From assembly GCF_000282035.1 (NCBI RefSeq), contig NZ_AKKA01000068.1:62001-126000 (forward strand): a DNA stretch of 64,000 bases, given 5' to 3'. Source of the DNA: Rhizobium sp. CF122. GTDB taxonomy: Bacteria > Pseudomonadota > Alphaproteobacteria > Rhizobiales > Rhizobiaceae. Positions within the stretch are counted from its first letter, which is position 1; each line of letters begins with the position of its first letter. A program made the position numbers and the translations under genes. Shown here in pieces: positions 40,759-50,182 of the stretch. The notes below the pieces were generated by a model, which was given only the letters and a program-made list of their open reading frames with translations, was not told the DNA's origin and did no database searches.

Positions 40759-41721
40759 TCAGTAGCCGAGGTTCTTCTTTGACTCGTAGACCTTCATCGG
40801 GTCATCAGCCGGCGTATAGAGCTTCGATTCCGTCTGGATCCACTTCGGCGGAGCCTTCTTGTCCTTCAGGTAGGCGTCGAGCACGTCGAATGCGGGACCT
40901 GCCATGTTCGGCGTCAGCTCCACGGTCGCGTTCGCCTCTCCTGCAGCCATGGCCTTGAAGATATCAGGAACGGCGTCGATCGAGACGACGAGGATGTCCT
41001 TGCCCGGCTTTAGACCGGCTTCCTTGATCGCCTGGATGCCGCCCACGGCCATGTCATCATTGTGGGCGTAGAGCGCGCAGATTTCCTTGCCGCCGTTCTC
41101 AGCCTTCAGGAAGCTTTCCATGACTTCCTTGCCTTTGGTGCGGGTGAAGTCGCCGGTCTGGCTGCGAACGATCTTGAAGTTTGCCTTGCCCGCGATGGCC
41201 TCCTCGAAGCCCTTCTTGCGTGCGATGGCCGGCGAAGAACCCGTCGTGCCCTGAAGCTCGACAATGTTGCAGGCCTTGTCGCCAACGGTCTTTACAAGCC
41301 AGTCACCGGCAACCTTGCCCTCATGAACCTGGTCAGAAGTGACTGCGGTCAGGTAAAGGTCTTCAGGTGCCTTGATCGTCCGGTCGAGCAGAATCACCGG
41401 GATTTCCGACTCCTTCGCTTCCTTCAGAACCGCGTCCCAACCAGTCTCAACGACCGGGGCCAGGAAGATAGCATTGACGCCCTGGGCGATGAAGGAGCGG
41501 ATCGCCTTGATCTGGTTTTCCTGCTTCTGCTGCGCGTCAGCAAACTTCAGGTCCACACCACGCTTCTTGGCCTGTTCCTTCGTGACGGTGGTTTCGGCAG
41601 CGCGCCAGCCGGATTCAGAGCCGATCTGCGAAAAACCTACTACCAGCTCTGCAGCCGATGCAGAGCCGAACATGCAGGCAGCCAGAACCGTGGCACCCAA
41701 GAGTGCAGTCTTCAATTTCAT
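40759..41721 (-). CDS. ytfQ: Galactofuranose-type ABC transporter substrate-binding protein (YtfQ-like)
   Basis: A 320-residue periplasmic protein with a signal peptide (residues 1-23, cleavage after ASAAE). The sequence from LVVGFSQIGSESGWRAAET through ADAQQKQENQIKAIRSFIAQGV and LYAHNDDMAVGGIQAIKEAGLKPGKDIL follows E. coli YtfQ closely, which binds galactofuranose. The start at 41721 has GGAGGAAATC before it. It heads the operon ytfQ-R-T-yjfF-gntR. Galactofuranose is inferred from the close resemblance. Confidence 0.93.
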   Translation of the reverse strand: MKLKTALLGATVLAACMFGSASAAELVVGFSQIGSESGWRAAETTVTKEQAKKRGVDLKFADAQQKQENQIKAIRSFIAQGVNAIFLAPVVETGWDAVLKEAKESEIPVILLDRTIKAPEDLYLTAVTSDQVHEGKVAGDWLVKTVGDKACNIVELQGTTGSSPAIARKKGFEEAIAGKANFKIVRSQTGDFTRTKGKEVMESFLKAENGGKEICALYAHNDDMAVGGIQAIKEAGLKPGKDILVVSIDAVPDIFKAMAAGEANATVELTPNMAGPAFDVLDAYLKDKKAPPKWIQTESKLYTPADDPMKVYESKKNLGY

Positions 41722-41767
41722 GATTTCCTCCCAAAGCCGCCTCCCGCGGCACGCATAGGAAAAAATC

Positions 41768-41780
41768 ATATAGTATTACT
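41768..41780 (-). promoter_or_regulatory. Possible GntR operator upstream of ytfQ
   Basis: CATATAGTATTAC at 41768-41780, about 50 bases before the ytfQ ATG, contains the near-symmetric core ATAGTAT. FadR-type regulators often bind such AT-rich palindromes, and the regulator gene is the last of this operon. Symmetry is weak and no second copy was seen. Confidence 0.25.
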
Positions 41781-41817
41781 TTTGTAAATGCACTTTTTGG
41801 TATGCGATGCAGAAAAA

Positions 41818-41843
41818 AAAGGCGCTCGAAACGAGCGCCTTTT
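41818..41843 (-). terminator. Terminator of the BMP-type transporter operon
   Basis: GGCGCTCG and CGAGCGCC form an 8-base stem with an AAA loop, extended by A/T pairs; long T tracts on the minus strand follow. It lies 26 bases past the stop of the binding-protein gene and shields ytfQ from read-through. Confidence 0.85.
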
Positions 41844-41868
41844 CGCATGTGCTAATTGCTTGCCGAAA

Positions 41869-42942
41869 TCACTTCGGCAGCTTGTCGTCCACGCCTTCGA
41901 CGTAGAAATTCATACCGAGAAGCGTGCCGTCTTCAGCCTTCTCGCCGGCCTTGAGCCACGGCGTACCATCCTGCTTGTTGATCGGGCCGGTGAAGGGATG
42001 CAATTCGCCCGACTTGATCTTGGCCTCGGTTTCCTGCGCCATCTTCTTCACGTCATCAGGCATGTTCGTATAGGGCGCCATCGTCAGAATGCCGTCCTTC
42101 AGGCCGTCCCAAATCTGTTCGGACTTCCAGCTGCCGTCCAGCAGTTCCTTGGTGCGCTTGATGTAATAAGCCCCCCAGGTGTCGACGATCGCCGTCAGCT
42201 GGGTCTTCGGACCCGCCGCGATCATGTCGGATGCCTGGCCGAAAGCCGGGATACCGCGCTCCGCTGCCACCTGCATCGGCGCCGTGGTGTCGGTATGCTG
42301 GGTCAGGATGTCGACGCCCTGGTCGATCAGCGCCTTGGCGGCATCAGCTTCCTTGCCAGGGTCAAACCAGGTGTTGGCCCATACGACCTTGAGCTTGAAG
42401 TCCGGATTGACCGACTTCGCGCCGAGTTCGAAGGCGTTGATGCCCATCACGACTTCCGGGATCGGGAAGGAGGCGATGTAGCCGGCAAGACCTTTCTTGG
42501 ACATCTTCGCGGCGATCTGGCCTTGAATGTAGCGGCCTTCATAGAAGCGGGAATTGTACGTCGACACGTTCGGTGCTGCCTTGAAACCGGTGGCGTGCTC
42601 GAACTTCACCTTCGGAAACTTCTGGGCGACCTTCATCGTGGCATCCATGAAGCCGAACGACGTCGTGTAGATCAGGGCGCAGCCGGAGCGCGCCATGCGC
42701 TCGATCGCGCGCTCCGCATCCGGGCCCTCCGGGACGCTTTCGAGGAACGGCGTTTCGATCTTGTCCCCGAGCTCCTTCTCCAGAGCTTGACGGCCGAGGT
42801 CGTGCGCCTGCGTCCAGCCGCCGTCAGTGCGGGTGCCGACGTAGATGAAGCAGACCTTGGTCTTGTCGGCAGCCTGTGCAGCGGAGCCGACGCTCATGAC
42901 TAGTGCGGCAGTTGCCGCAAGTGCGAGTGCTAGTTTCTTCAT
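41869..42942 (-). CDS. BMP-family ABC transporter substrate-binding protein
   Basis: A 357-residue binding protein with a signal peptide (residues 1-24, AAQA cleavage). The first strand KVCFIYVGTRTDGGWTQAHD and the region IYTTSFGFMDATMKVAQKFP mark the BMP (PnrA-like) family. Homologues bind purine nucleosides or bases. The ATG at 42942 has AGGGG eight bases upstream; an ATG at 42993 is possible but lacks this. It is the last gene of a four-gene transporter operon. Confidence 0.92.
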   Translation of the reverse strand: MKKLALALAATAALVMSVGSAAQAADKTKVCFIYVGTRTDGGWTQAHDLGRQALEKELGDKIETPFLESVPEGPDAERAIERMARSGCALIYTTSFGFMDATMKVAQKFPKVKFEHATGFKAAPNVSTYNSRFYEGRYIQGQIAAKMSKKGLAGYIASFPIPEVVMGINAFELGAKSVNPDFKLKVVWANTWFDPGKEADAAKALIDQGVDILTQHTDTTAPMQVAAERGIPAFGQASDMIAAGPKTQLTAIVDTWGAYYIKRTKELLDGSWKSEQIWDGLKDGILTMAPYTNMPDDVKKMAQETEAKIKSGELHPFTGPINKQDGTPWLKAGEKAEDGTLLGMNFYVEGVDDKLPK

Positions 42943-42989
42943 TTTAACCCCTGTTGGTTGGAAGCTTTGAAACTCGTTGTTCTTGTTCG

Positions 42990-43907
42990 TCACCGGTCAG
43001 GCACAAACGCCTTGCCAAGCGATGCCGGCGTGTTGATCAACGTCGTGCGCCGATTATGAGAAATGATGATGAGGACGACAATAGTCGCTGCGTAGGGCAG
43101 CATCGAAAGAAGCTGTGAGGGAATGCCGATCCCGAAGGCCTGCGCGTGCAACTGGCCGATCGTGACTGCCCCAAAGAGATAACCGCCGGCAAGAACCCGC
43201 CATGGCCGCCATGAAGCAAAGACGACAAGCGCCAGAGCGATCCAGCCGCGGCCGGCGGACATGTTCTCTACCCATTGCGGTGTATAGACGAGCGAAAGCT
43301 GTGCTCCAGCGAGTCCCGCGCAGGCGCCGCCGAACATAACCGCCATATAGCGCGTGCGAATGACGCCGATGCCGAGCGCATGCGCCGAGCCGTGATTGTC
43401 GCCAATCGCGCGCAGCTTGAGCCCGGCGCGGCTCTTGAAGAGGAACCAGTTGATGGCGATCACCAGCACGATCGAAAGGTAGAACACAAGATCCTGGCGG
43501 AAGAGCACCGCGCCAAGAAAGGGAATGTCGGAAAGATAGGGAATGTAAATCTGCGGCACTTTGATGCCTGGCACGCCAACATAGCTTTCGCCCAACATGC
43601 CGGAAGCGCCAAGCCCTAGGATCGTCAGCGCAAGACCTGTCGCCACCTGATTGGTCACGAGCGTCAGGGTTAGGAAGCCGAAGAGAAGCGAAAAGAGCGC
43701 GCCAACCGCAATTCCGGCTAGCAGGCCGATATAGGGCGAGCCGGTCGCCTGTGCTGCCGCAAAGGCGCCGACGGCGCCCATGATCATCATTCCTTCGACG
43801 CCGAGGTTCAGGACGCCGGCGCGCTCTGTCACGAGTTCGCCGAGTGCAGCGATGACCAAAGGTGTCGCCGCCGTCATCACCGTCAGAAGGATAGCTTCGA
43901 AAATCAT
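42990..43907 (-). CDS. Nucleoside-type ABC transporter permease (second)
   Basis: A 305-residue membrane protein of the BPD_transp_2/NupQ type. Landmarks are GELVTERAGVLNLGVEGMMIMGA at residues 25-47 and GMLGESYVGVPGIKVPQI near 118. The start ATG at 43907 overlaps the stop of the first permease as TAATG. The frame is open further upstream but that region is the first permease gene. It ends 47 bases before the binding-protein gene. Confidence 0.92.
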   Translation of the reverse strand: MIFEAILLTVMTAATPLVIAALGELVTERAGVLNLGVEGMMIMGAVGAFAAAQATGSPYIGLLAGIAVGALFSLLFGFLTLTLVTNQVATGLALTILGLGASGMLGESYVGVPGIKVPQIYIPYLSDIPFLGAVLFRQDLVFYLSIVLVIAINWFLFKSRAGLKLRAIGDNHGSAHALGIGVIRTRYMAVMFGGACAGLAGAQLSLVYTPQWVENMSAGRGWIALALVVFASWRPWRVLAGGYLFGAVTIGQLHAQAFGIGIPSQLLSMLPYAATIVVLIIISHNRRTTLINTPASLGKAFVPDR

Positions 43908-45001
43908 TAGGCACTCTTTCCGATGGCCGAATGCACGCGCGACCAGACGATCCTGATCTTGTAGTAGATCAAAGTGTCGCAAGAGAGCACGAAGAACAGC
44001 AGCAACCCCTGGAACATGCGCGTTACTTTGTCCGACACGCCGAGCGACAGTTGTGCGGCCTCGCCACCGAGGTAGGTCAGGGCAAGCACAAGGCCCGAAG
44101 CAATGATGCCCAGTGGATTGAGCCGCCCCAGGAAGGCGACGATGATCGCAGTAAAACCGTATCCCGGCGAGATCGCCGGCTGCAGATGCCCGATCGAACC
44201 CGATACCTCCGAAATACCTGCGAGGCCGGCGAGTGCGCCCGAGAAGAGGAAGCTGAACCAGATCATCTTGCGCGACGAGAAGCCCGCAAAGCGCCCTGCC
44301 CTTTCGGCCTGCCCGAGCACCACGATCTCGAAGCCCCGCAGCGTGTATTTCATCATGAACCAGACAAGAACCGCTGCGATGATCGCAAAGGCGAACGCCC
44401 AGTGAGCGCGCCCCGACTCTTCCCATATGGCGGGAAGGACTGCCTCAGGCGCAAAGTCGCGTGATACCGGGAAATTCATGCCCTGCGGGTCTCGCCAGGC
44501 GCCGCGAACCAGCCAATCGAGAAACAGCTGGGCGATGTAGACCAGCATCAGGGATGTGAGGATTTCGTTGGTGTTGAAGTGTGCCTTGAGCAGTGCCGGA
44601 ATGGCGGCGAACAGCGCCCCGCCGATCGCTCCCATGATGAGCATCAGTGGCAGGACCACCGGCGAATGCCAATCGTAAAAGACGATCGGCAAGATCGATC
44701 CTGCGATTGCGCCCATCGTGAACTGGCCCTCGGCGCCGATGTTCCAGTTGTTCGACCGATAACAGACGGAGAGGCCGACGGCGATCAAGATCAACGGTCC
44801 CGCCTTGACGGCCAGTTCATGCAGTGACCAGACCTCCATTAGTGGCTCGATAAAGAAAGCGTCGAGCGCCTCGATCGGATTCTTGCCGAGCAGCGCGAAC
44901 ATGATCACGCCAGCGATCAATGTCAGACCAAGTGCCAGCAGAGGCGAGACGAAGCCGTAGAGCTTCGAGGCTTGCGGTCGCTTTTCGAGTTCAATGCGCA
45001 T
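43907..45001 (-). CDS. Nucleoside-type ABC transporter permease (first)
   Basis: A 364-residue permease with about 9-10 helices. The CYRSNNWNIGAEGQFTMGA motif near residue 90, HFNTNEILTSLMLVYIA and PGYGFTAIIVAFLGRLNPLGI are typical of the NupP/YufP family. The start at 45001 (MRIELEKR) overlaps the ATPase gene by 11 bases. An ATG at 45031 is also possible. Confidence 0.92.
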   Translation of the reverse strand: MRIELEKRPQASKLYGFVSPLLALGLTLIAGVIMFALLGKNPIEALDAFFIEPLMEVWSLHELAVKAGPLILIAVGLSVCYRSNNWNIGAEGQFTMGAIAGSILPIVFYDWHSPVVLPLMLIMGAIGGALFAAIPALLKAHFNTNEILTSLMLVYIAQLFLDWLVRGAWRDPQGMNFPVSRDFAPEAVLPAIWEESGRAHWAFAFAIIAAVLVWFMMKYTLRGFEIVVLGQAERAGRFAGFSSRKMIWFSFLFSGALAGLAGISEVSGSIGHLQPAISPGYGFTAIIVAFLGRLNPLGIIASGLVLALTYLGGEAAQLSLGVSDKVTRMFQGLLLFFVLSCDTLIYYKIRIVWSRVHSAIGKSA

Positions 45002-46565
45002 TGGCCGTCTCCGATGCGGTCTTGCTTTCATGCAGGCCGCCCATCAAAAGGCCAATCTTCTCCCGGGACAGTTCTCCCGCCGGGAAGGGCTGAGAAAGTC
45101 GCCCCTCAGAAATCACGGCAATCTCCGTTGCGACTTCGAATATTTCGTCAAGATCTTGACTGATGACGACGACTGCGGAACCGTTGCGCGCCAGGTCGAC
45201 AAGAGCCTGACGAATGCGGCTCGCTGCTCCGGCATCGACGCCCCAGGTCGGCTGGTTGACAACGAGAACCGTCGGCTGGCGGTCGAGTTCGCGGCCAACG
45301 ATAAACTTCTGCAGGTTTCCGCCGGAAAGTGAGCCTGCCGCCGGGTCCTCGCCGCTTTTACGCACATCCATCGCCTCGGCGATCCGTTTTGTCGCGGTCT
45401 TGACGGCGCCGCGGCGGATTACCTTAAGAAAAGCGCCGCTAAGAAAGGCTTTGCGGTCGGATTGGCTGCGTGCCAGCACAAGATTGTCAGAGAGCTTCAT
45501 GGCCGAGACGGCCGCGTGGCCATGGCGTTCTTCCGGCACGAAACCGGCGCCAAGCAGGCGGCGAGCCGTGATGCCCTGGGTACCGACGGCTTTCTTGCGG
45601 ATCATGATCGCATCCGGCGAACTCACTGGATATTCTCCCGAAAGCGCATCGAAGAGTTCACCTTGCCCGTTTCCGGCAACGCCCGCGATCGCCAGGATTT
45701 CGCCGGAGCGGACCGCCAGAGACACCTCCCTCAGTGGCATCGCGAAGGGGGTGCGTGCGGCAACGGAAAGATTGGTTACCGCAAGCTGGACATCGCCCTT
45801 GTTGCCGCGGTCAGGATGCGTAACGGTCGCGACGTCGCTGCCAACCATCATGCGGGCGAGAGAAGCTGGCGTCTCCTGACGTGGGTCGCAGGCACCCGTG
45901 ACTCTGCCGTTGCGCAAGACGGTCGCGCGGTCGCAGATGCGCTGAACTTCTTCCAGCCGATGGCTGATGTAGAGGACCGATTTACCTTCGGCCTTCAGCT
46001 TGAAGAGCGTTTCGAAAAGCTTGTCAGCCTCCTGCGGCGTCAGCACCGAGGTTGGCTCATCAAGGATAATGAGTTTGGGGTTTTGCAGCAACGCGCGGAC
46101 GATCTCGATGCGCTGGCGTTCGCCGACGGAGAGATCGGCAACGTGGGCATAGGGATCGAGCGGCAAGCCATAGGCGCGCGAGAGCGCCCTTGCCTCTTGC
46201 GCAATCCTGCCGATTGGAATGCTGTCGTCGAGCGAAAGCGCGATATTTTCAGCGACGGTCAGCGCCTCGAAGAGCGAGAAATGCTGAAAGACCATGCCGA
46301 TGCCAAGCTTGCGGGCGTCGCCAGGCGAACCGATCGAAACCGGCTGGCCTTCCCACAGGATATTGCCCTCGGTCGGCTCGAGCACGCCGAACAGCATCTT
46401 GACGAGCGTCGATTTGCCGGCACCGTTTTCACCAAGGAGAGCATGGATTTCGCCAGGGGCGATATCGAGGTCGATGTGGTTACAGGCAGCAAAGCTGCCG
46501 AAGAGTTTCGTCAGTTGCTGAACCGACAATAACGCACCGGAACCCGGCACATCAGATAACGACAC
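44991..46565 (-). CDS. BMP/nucleoside-type ABC transporter ATP-binding protein
   Basis: A 524-residue protein with two ATPase domains. Domain one is complete: GENGAGKSTLVKML, LSVGERQRIEIVRALL and LIILDEPTSVL. Domain two has no Walker A lysine (GVAGNGQGELFD) and its Walker B reads VLVVNQPTWGVD, with Gln where the catalytic Glu is normally found, so it probably binds but hardly hydrolyses ATP; its LSGGNLQKFIVGREL signature is intact. This asymmetry is usual for the family. First gene of the operon. Confidence 0.92.
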   Translation of the reverse strand: MSLSDVPGSGALLSVQQLTKLFGSFAACNHIDLDIAPGEIHALLGENGAGKSTLVKMLFGVLEPTEGNILWEGQPVSIGSPGDARKLGIGMVFQHFSLFEALTVAENIALSLDDSIPIGRIAQEARALSRAYGLPLDPYAHVADLSVGERQRIEIVRALLQNPKLIILDEPTSVLTPQEADKLFETLFKLKAEGKSVLYISHRLEEVQRICDRATVLRNGRVTGACDPRQETPASLARMMVGSDVATVTHPDRGNKGDVQLAVTNLSVAARTPFAMPLREVSLAVRSGEILAIAGVAGNGQGELFDALSGEYPVSSPDAIMIRKKAVGTQGITARRLLGAGFVPEERHGHAAVSAMKLSDNLVLARSQSDRKAFLSGAFLKVIRRGAVKTATKRIAEAMDVRKSGEDPAAGSLSGGNLQKFIVGRELDRQPTVLVVNQPTWGVDAGAASRIRQALVDLARNGSAVVVISQDLDEIFEVATEIAVISEGRLSQPFPAGELSREKIGLLMGGLHESKTASETANAH

Positions 46566-46607
46566 GTTCCCCTCATTTCCCTCTGCCGACCCTGCCCGTT
46601 CGGGTCA

Positions 46608-47588
46608 TTATGGGATCAGCAGCGTAGTTCCGGTAGTTTTCCTGGATTCCAAATCCATGTGAGCCCGCCCGACTTCACGCAATGGATAGGTTTGGTTGAT
46701 ATTGATACGCACTTTGTTGCTCAAAACAACATCAAATAACGCGTTTGCACAATTGGTTAGCTCTTCGCGTGTAGCGATGTAGGTGAAAAGCGTGGGGCGC
46801 GTCGCAAAGAGCGATCCCTTCTGTGCGAGCATGGCGAGCGTGAAGTTCTCGATCGGCCCGGAGGATTGGCCGAATGAGACGAACATGCCGAGCCGTCTCA
46901 GGCAATCCAGCGATTGCGGAAACGTGTCGCGGCCGATCGAGTCATAGACGACGTGGACGCCAGCGCCGTTGGTAATCTCGCGTACACGTTCTGCGAAATT
47001 CTCGGTGTTGTAATTGATGACGTGATCGTAGCCATGCTCGAGCGCCAAACGCACTTTGCTGTCCGACCCCACCGTGCCGATCACCGTCGCGCCGAGCGCC
47101 TTAGCCCATTGGCCGGCAATGAGGCCGACGCCGCCGGCTGCCGCGTGGAATAAGACCGCAGTACCCGGTCCAACCTTGTACGTTCGGTTAAGCAGATATT
47201 GCGCGGTCATCCCCTTCAGCATCATCGAGGCTGCAGTTTCTAGGGGAATTCCGTCCGGAACCTTGACGAGGTGCTTCGTTTCGATGTTTCGCTCGACGCT
47301 GTAGGCGCCATCCGAACCGGCATAGGCGACACGATCGCCAACCTTGAACTCCTTCACATCTTGGCCGACAGCTGTAACCGTACCAGCCGCCTCCTTGCCA
47401 GTCACGAAAGGCATATGCGGCGCGTTATAGAGCCCAGTTCGGAAGTAAACGTCGATGAAGTTCAGGCCGATGGCGGCGTGTTTGATCTGGACTTCTCCTG
47501 CGCGGGGCGGCGGCAGCTCGATATCGATGTATTCGAGAACTTCAGGTCCGCCGGTCTTGCTGAATGAAACCGCCTGCGTTTTCGCCAT
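46608..47588 (-). CDS. qor: NADPH:quinone reductase (zinc-independent MDR family)
   Basis: A 326-residue medium-chain reductase. It has the GroES-like start (TGGPEVLEYIDIELPPPRAGEV), NFIDVYFRTGLY, the nucleotide-binding HAAAGGVGLIAGQWAKALGATVIGTVGSDSK near residue 150, and lacks zinc ligands. It probably reduces quinones or enones with NADPH. It lies 9 bases after pcs on the same strand and 42 bases before the transporter ATPase gene. Confidence 0.93.
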   Translation of the reverse strand: MAKTQAVSFSKTGGPEVLEYIDIELPPPRAGEVQIKHAAIGLNFIDVYFRTGLYNAPHMPFVTGKEAAGTVTAVGQDVKEFKVGDRVAYAGSDGAYSVERNIETKHLVKVPDGIPLETAASMMLKGMTAQYLLNRTYKVGPGTAVLFHAAAGGVGLIAGQWAKALGATVIGTVGSDSKVRLALEHGYDHVINYNTENFAERVREITNGAGVHVVYDSIGRDTFPQSLDCLRRLGMFVSFGQSSGPIENFTLAMLAQKGSLFATRPTLFTYIATREELTNCANALFDVVLSNKVRININQTYPLREVGRAHMDLESRKTTGTTLLIP

Positions 47589-47597
47589 TGCCTTCTC

Positions 47598-48323
47598 CTA
47601 TTCGCGTCCAAGCGCCGGGAAGAACTGCAGCACGGCGCCGATGCAGTAGAGGTAGATACCGCTAAGGATAAAGAGGGCAAGCGCCCATTGCGGGATCACA
47701 AAATGCATCAGCAGCGCATACATTCCGAGCGCCGACCATAAGAAGAAGACACCGAGGTTGAGCGGCCTGAGGCGTTGTACGCGGACTGGATGGAGAAAAT
47801 TGATCGGTAGGAAGGTGAGGATGACCGAGACGAGGACGACGGCGAGTGCTGTGATTGCACTGGCATCGATGACGAACAACGTAAAGACGATCATGTTCCA
47901 GACCACCGGGAAGCCGGAGAAGAAGTACTCCTCAGTCTTCATGCCGGTATCGGCGTAGTAGATTGCGCTGGATACAACGATCATGCCTGCTGCCACGAAG
48001 GACCATGGCTCACCGATCATGCCACTCTGGTAGAGCGCGAACGCCGGTAGTAAAACGTAGGTTACATAGTCGATGATATTGTCGAGTGTATCGCCCGACC
48101 AGTTTGGCAGCACTTCTTTGACACTGACCTTGCGGGCGATCGGCCCATCGATGCCGTCAACGAGAAGCGCGAGGCCCAGCCACCAGAACATATCGATGAA
48201 CCGATGCTCGGCGGCCGCGACGACGCCCAGAAATGCGAGAAAGGACCCGGATGCCGTCAGAATATGGACGGAGAATGCGCGCATTTCCGCGTAAGGTACG
48301 CGCTTGTAATTGAAAATCTTCAT
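47598..48323 (-). CDS. pcs: Phosphatidylcholine synthase
   Basis: A 241-residue membrane enzyme that condenses choline with CDP-diacylglycerol. The CDP-alcohol phosphotransferase motif spans residues 56-85: DGIDGPIARKVSV, then SGDTLDNIIDY, with the metal-binding aspartates. About seven to eight helices. The start KIFNYKRVPYAEMRAFSVHILTA is typical of rhizobial Pcs. Phosphatidylcholine is needed for symbiosis and virulence in this group. Its substrate choline comes from the host or soil. It is divergent from fpr across 246 bases without another gene. Confidence 0.96.
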   Translation of the reverse strand: MKIFNYKRVPYAEMRAFSVHILTASGSFLAFLGVVAAAEHRFIDMFWWLGLALLVDGIDGPIARKVSVKEVLPNWSGDTLDNIIDYVTYVLLPAFALYQSGMIGEPWSFVAAGMIVVSSAIYYADTGMKTEEYFFSGFPVVWNMIVFTLFVIDASAITALAVVLVSVILTFLPINFLHPVRVQRLRPLNLGVFFLWSALGMYALLMHFVIPQWALALFILSGIYLYCIGAVLQFFPALGRE

Positions 48324-48569
48324 GTTTCCCCGAGCAGCCTATGGCGTCCGCGCGCGGCAGACGCGGTTTTTGCCTAATATGCATCCTTTGCTTCGCTTCG
48401 CCAGCGCAAAAGCGATGAAGCGTGGGAAGGCCCCGGAATCCTGACCGCGACACGCATATTTCGTGCAGGTCGCCAGAGAAAGAATGGAATACCTTTAATC
48501 ACGACACTATTTGTAATATCTCGCTGGCATCGAAAACATTGTGCGACGAATACGGGATCCGATACCGAA

Positions 48570-49382
48570 ATGAACGCCCCTGCAAAGACCGAAGACTTCG
48601 CCTCCCCGATTCCGGCCGGAGTCTATGCCGAAACCGTGCTCAGCGTGACGCATTATACGGATCGCTTGTTCCGGTTCACGATGACGCGGCCGCAGGGTTT
48701 CCGTTTCCGGTCTGGCGAATTCGCGATGATCGGCCTTATGGTTGACGGCAAGCCGATTTTCCGCGCCTATTCGATCGCAAGCCCCGCCTGGGCTGAAGAA
48801 CTCGAATTCTTCTCGATCAAGGTGCCGGATGGCCCGCTGACCTCGCATCTGCAGGCGATCAAGCCGGGCGACCAGGTCCTGATGCGCAAGAAGCCGACAG
48901 GCACGCTGGTGCTCGACGCGCTCACGCCCGGCCGTCGTCTTTATATGTTTTCGACCGGCACCGGCATTGCGCCCTTCGCGAGCCTGATCCGCGATCCGGA
49001 AACCTATGAGAAGTACGAGGAGGTCATCCTCACCCACACGACCCGCGACGTGGCCGAACTGAAGTATGGTTTCGATCTGGTCGAAGAAATCAAAAATGAC
49101 GAACTCCTGCAGGAAGTCGTCGGTGACAAGCTGCGCCACTATGCGACGGTCACCCGCGAGGACTTCGAGTATCGCGGCCGCATTACGGATCTGATCTCGT
49201 CAGGCAAGCTCTTCACCGATCTCGGCGTTCCGCCGCTCGATCCATCAATCGATCGTGGCATGATCTGCGGTTCGTCTGCGATGCTGAAGGACACGAAGGA
49301 TCTGCTGGAAAAGGCCGGCCTCAATGAGGGCGCAAACAGCAAGCCGGCGGAGTTCGTCATCGAACGTGCGTTCGTCGGTTAA
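48570..49382 (+). CDS. fpr: Ferredoxin-NADP+ reductase
   Basis: A 270-residue flavoprotein. FAD-binding RAYSIASP near residue 68, the NADP-binding STGTGIAPFASLIRDP near 130 and the C-terminal FVIERAFVG (a bacterial subclass ending) are present. It moves electrons between NADPH and ferredoxin or flavodoxin in redox defence. It is monocistronic and ends at a terminator. Confidence 0.96.
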   Translation: MNAPAKTEDFASPIPAGVYAETVLSVTHYTDRLFRFTMTRPQGFRFRSGEFAMIGLMVDGKPIFRAYSIASPAWAEELEFFSIKVPDGPLTSHLQAIKPGDQVLMRKKPTGTLVLDALTPGRRLYMFSTGTGIAPFASLIRDPETYEKYEEVILTHTTRDVAELKYGFDLVEEIKNDELLQEVVGDKLRHYATVTREDFEYRGRITDLISSGKLFTDLGVPPLDPSIDRGMICGSSAMLKDTKDLLEKAGLNEGANSKPAEFVIERAFVG

Positions 49383-49404
49383 ATCCCGCTAGATACACTG
49401 ATCT

Positions 49405-49427
49405 ACGGCCCTTAACAGGGCCGTTTT
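49405..49427 (+). terminator. Terminator of fpr
   Basis: ACGGCCCT (49405-49412) pairs with AGGGCCGT (49417-49424) around a TAAC loop, followed by TTTTC. It sits between fpr and the convergent GntR gene. Confidence 0.85.
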
Positions 49428-50044
49428 CAATTATGGCTGCTAAGATAGTTGATCAGCGCGCTCATAGCTTGGCCGGCATCCTTGGACCTTCCCTGCTGAA
49501 TGGCCCGTATGACCGTGACGTGCAACGAGATGGACTGATCCATTTGGTCGGGACTCTTGGACGCGGACCAGAGCCGACGCGAATGCGTCTGAACCGGTGC
49601 AAGGGCTGACGTTATGAAGGCGTTGGGGCAGGCTTCTTCCAGGATTTCGTCAAAGGCCTTGTCTGTGGCGAAGAATGCCGCCAAGTCGCCGGTTGCCGCG
49701 CATACTTCCATCGCTTGCGCACATTCGGCCAGCTCCTTGCGCTGCTCTGAGGTGGCGAAGTCGGCGGCCAGTGCGGCCGCAATCGGCTCAAGCTCGCGGC
49801 GGACCTGCATGACATTCTCATGGTCCGTCGGCTTGATCTCGGCCACCTGCAATCCGACACGCGGCTTCACCACGATCAACCCTTGCCACGCCAGCTTCTG
49901 AATCGCCTCGCGCACGGGTGTTCGACCGTGCCCGGCAAGGTCGATCAAGTGCTTCTCGGTGACTAAAGCACCTGGTTGCAACGTCAGCGTCACGATCGCA
50001 TGCTCTAGGGTGAGATAGGCAAGGTGACTGAGTGAGTTCTGCAT
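49427..50044 (-). CDS. GntR-family transcriptional regulator (FCD type)
   Basis: A 205-residue regulator. The winged helix is at residues 8-72 (LAGHGRTPVREAIQKLAWQGLI) and an FCD helical domain follows (DKAFDEILEEACPNAF, HVTVIRAIQQGRSKDA). The start at 50044 is chosen for family length; the frame extends to 50131. It lies 138 bases downstream of the MacAB-like genes on the same strand. Target and effector are unknown; control of the exporter is possible. Confidence 0.85.
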   Translation of the reverse strand: MQNSLSHLAYLTLEHAIVTLTLQPGALVTEKHLIDLAGHGRTPVREAIQKLAWQGLIVVKPRVGLQVAEIKPTDHENVMQVRRELEPIAAALAADFATSEQRKELAECAQAMEVCAATGDLAAFFATDKAFDEILEEACPNAFITSALAPVQTHSRRLWSASKSPDQMDQSISLHVTVIRAIQQGRSKDAGQAMSALINYLSSHN

Positions 50045-50182
50045 TCGCGTATCCGTGGCTTCGGAAAATGTCTGGTGTCGCGAAGGCGACTGTAAAAGCT
50101 CATGATATATCAGCGTTCGCGCGAACGGCAAGCTGGCGCCGAGCGCGGATCATGCTGCAAAATGGAAGAAACCGGACGGCGC

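Noticed and set aside
42990..44426. Long open frame extending the second nucleoside permease upstream to 44426
   Set aside because: The extra 173 codons overlap the first permease gene in another frame and encode an Arg-rich, non-membrane sequence; the TAATG overlap at 43907 sets the real start.
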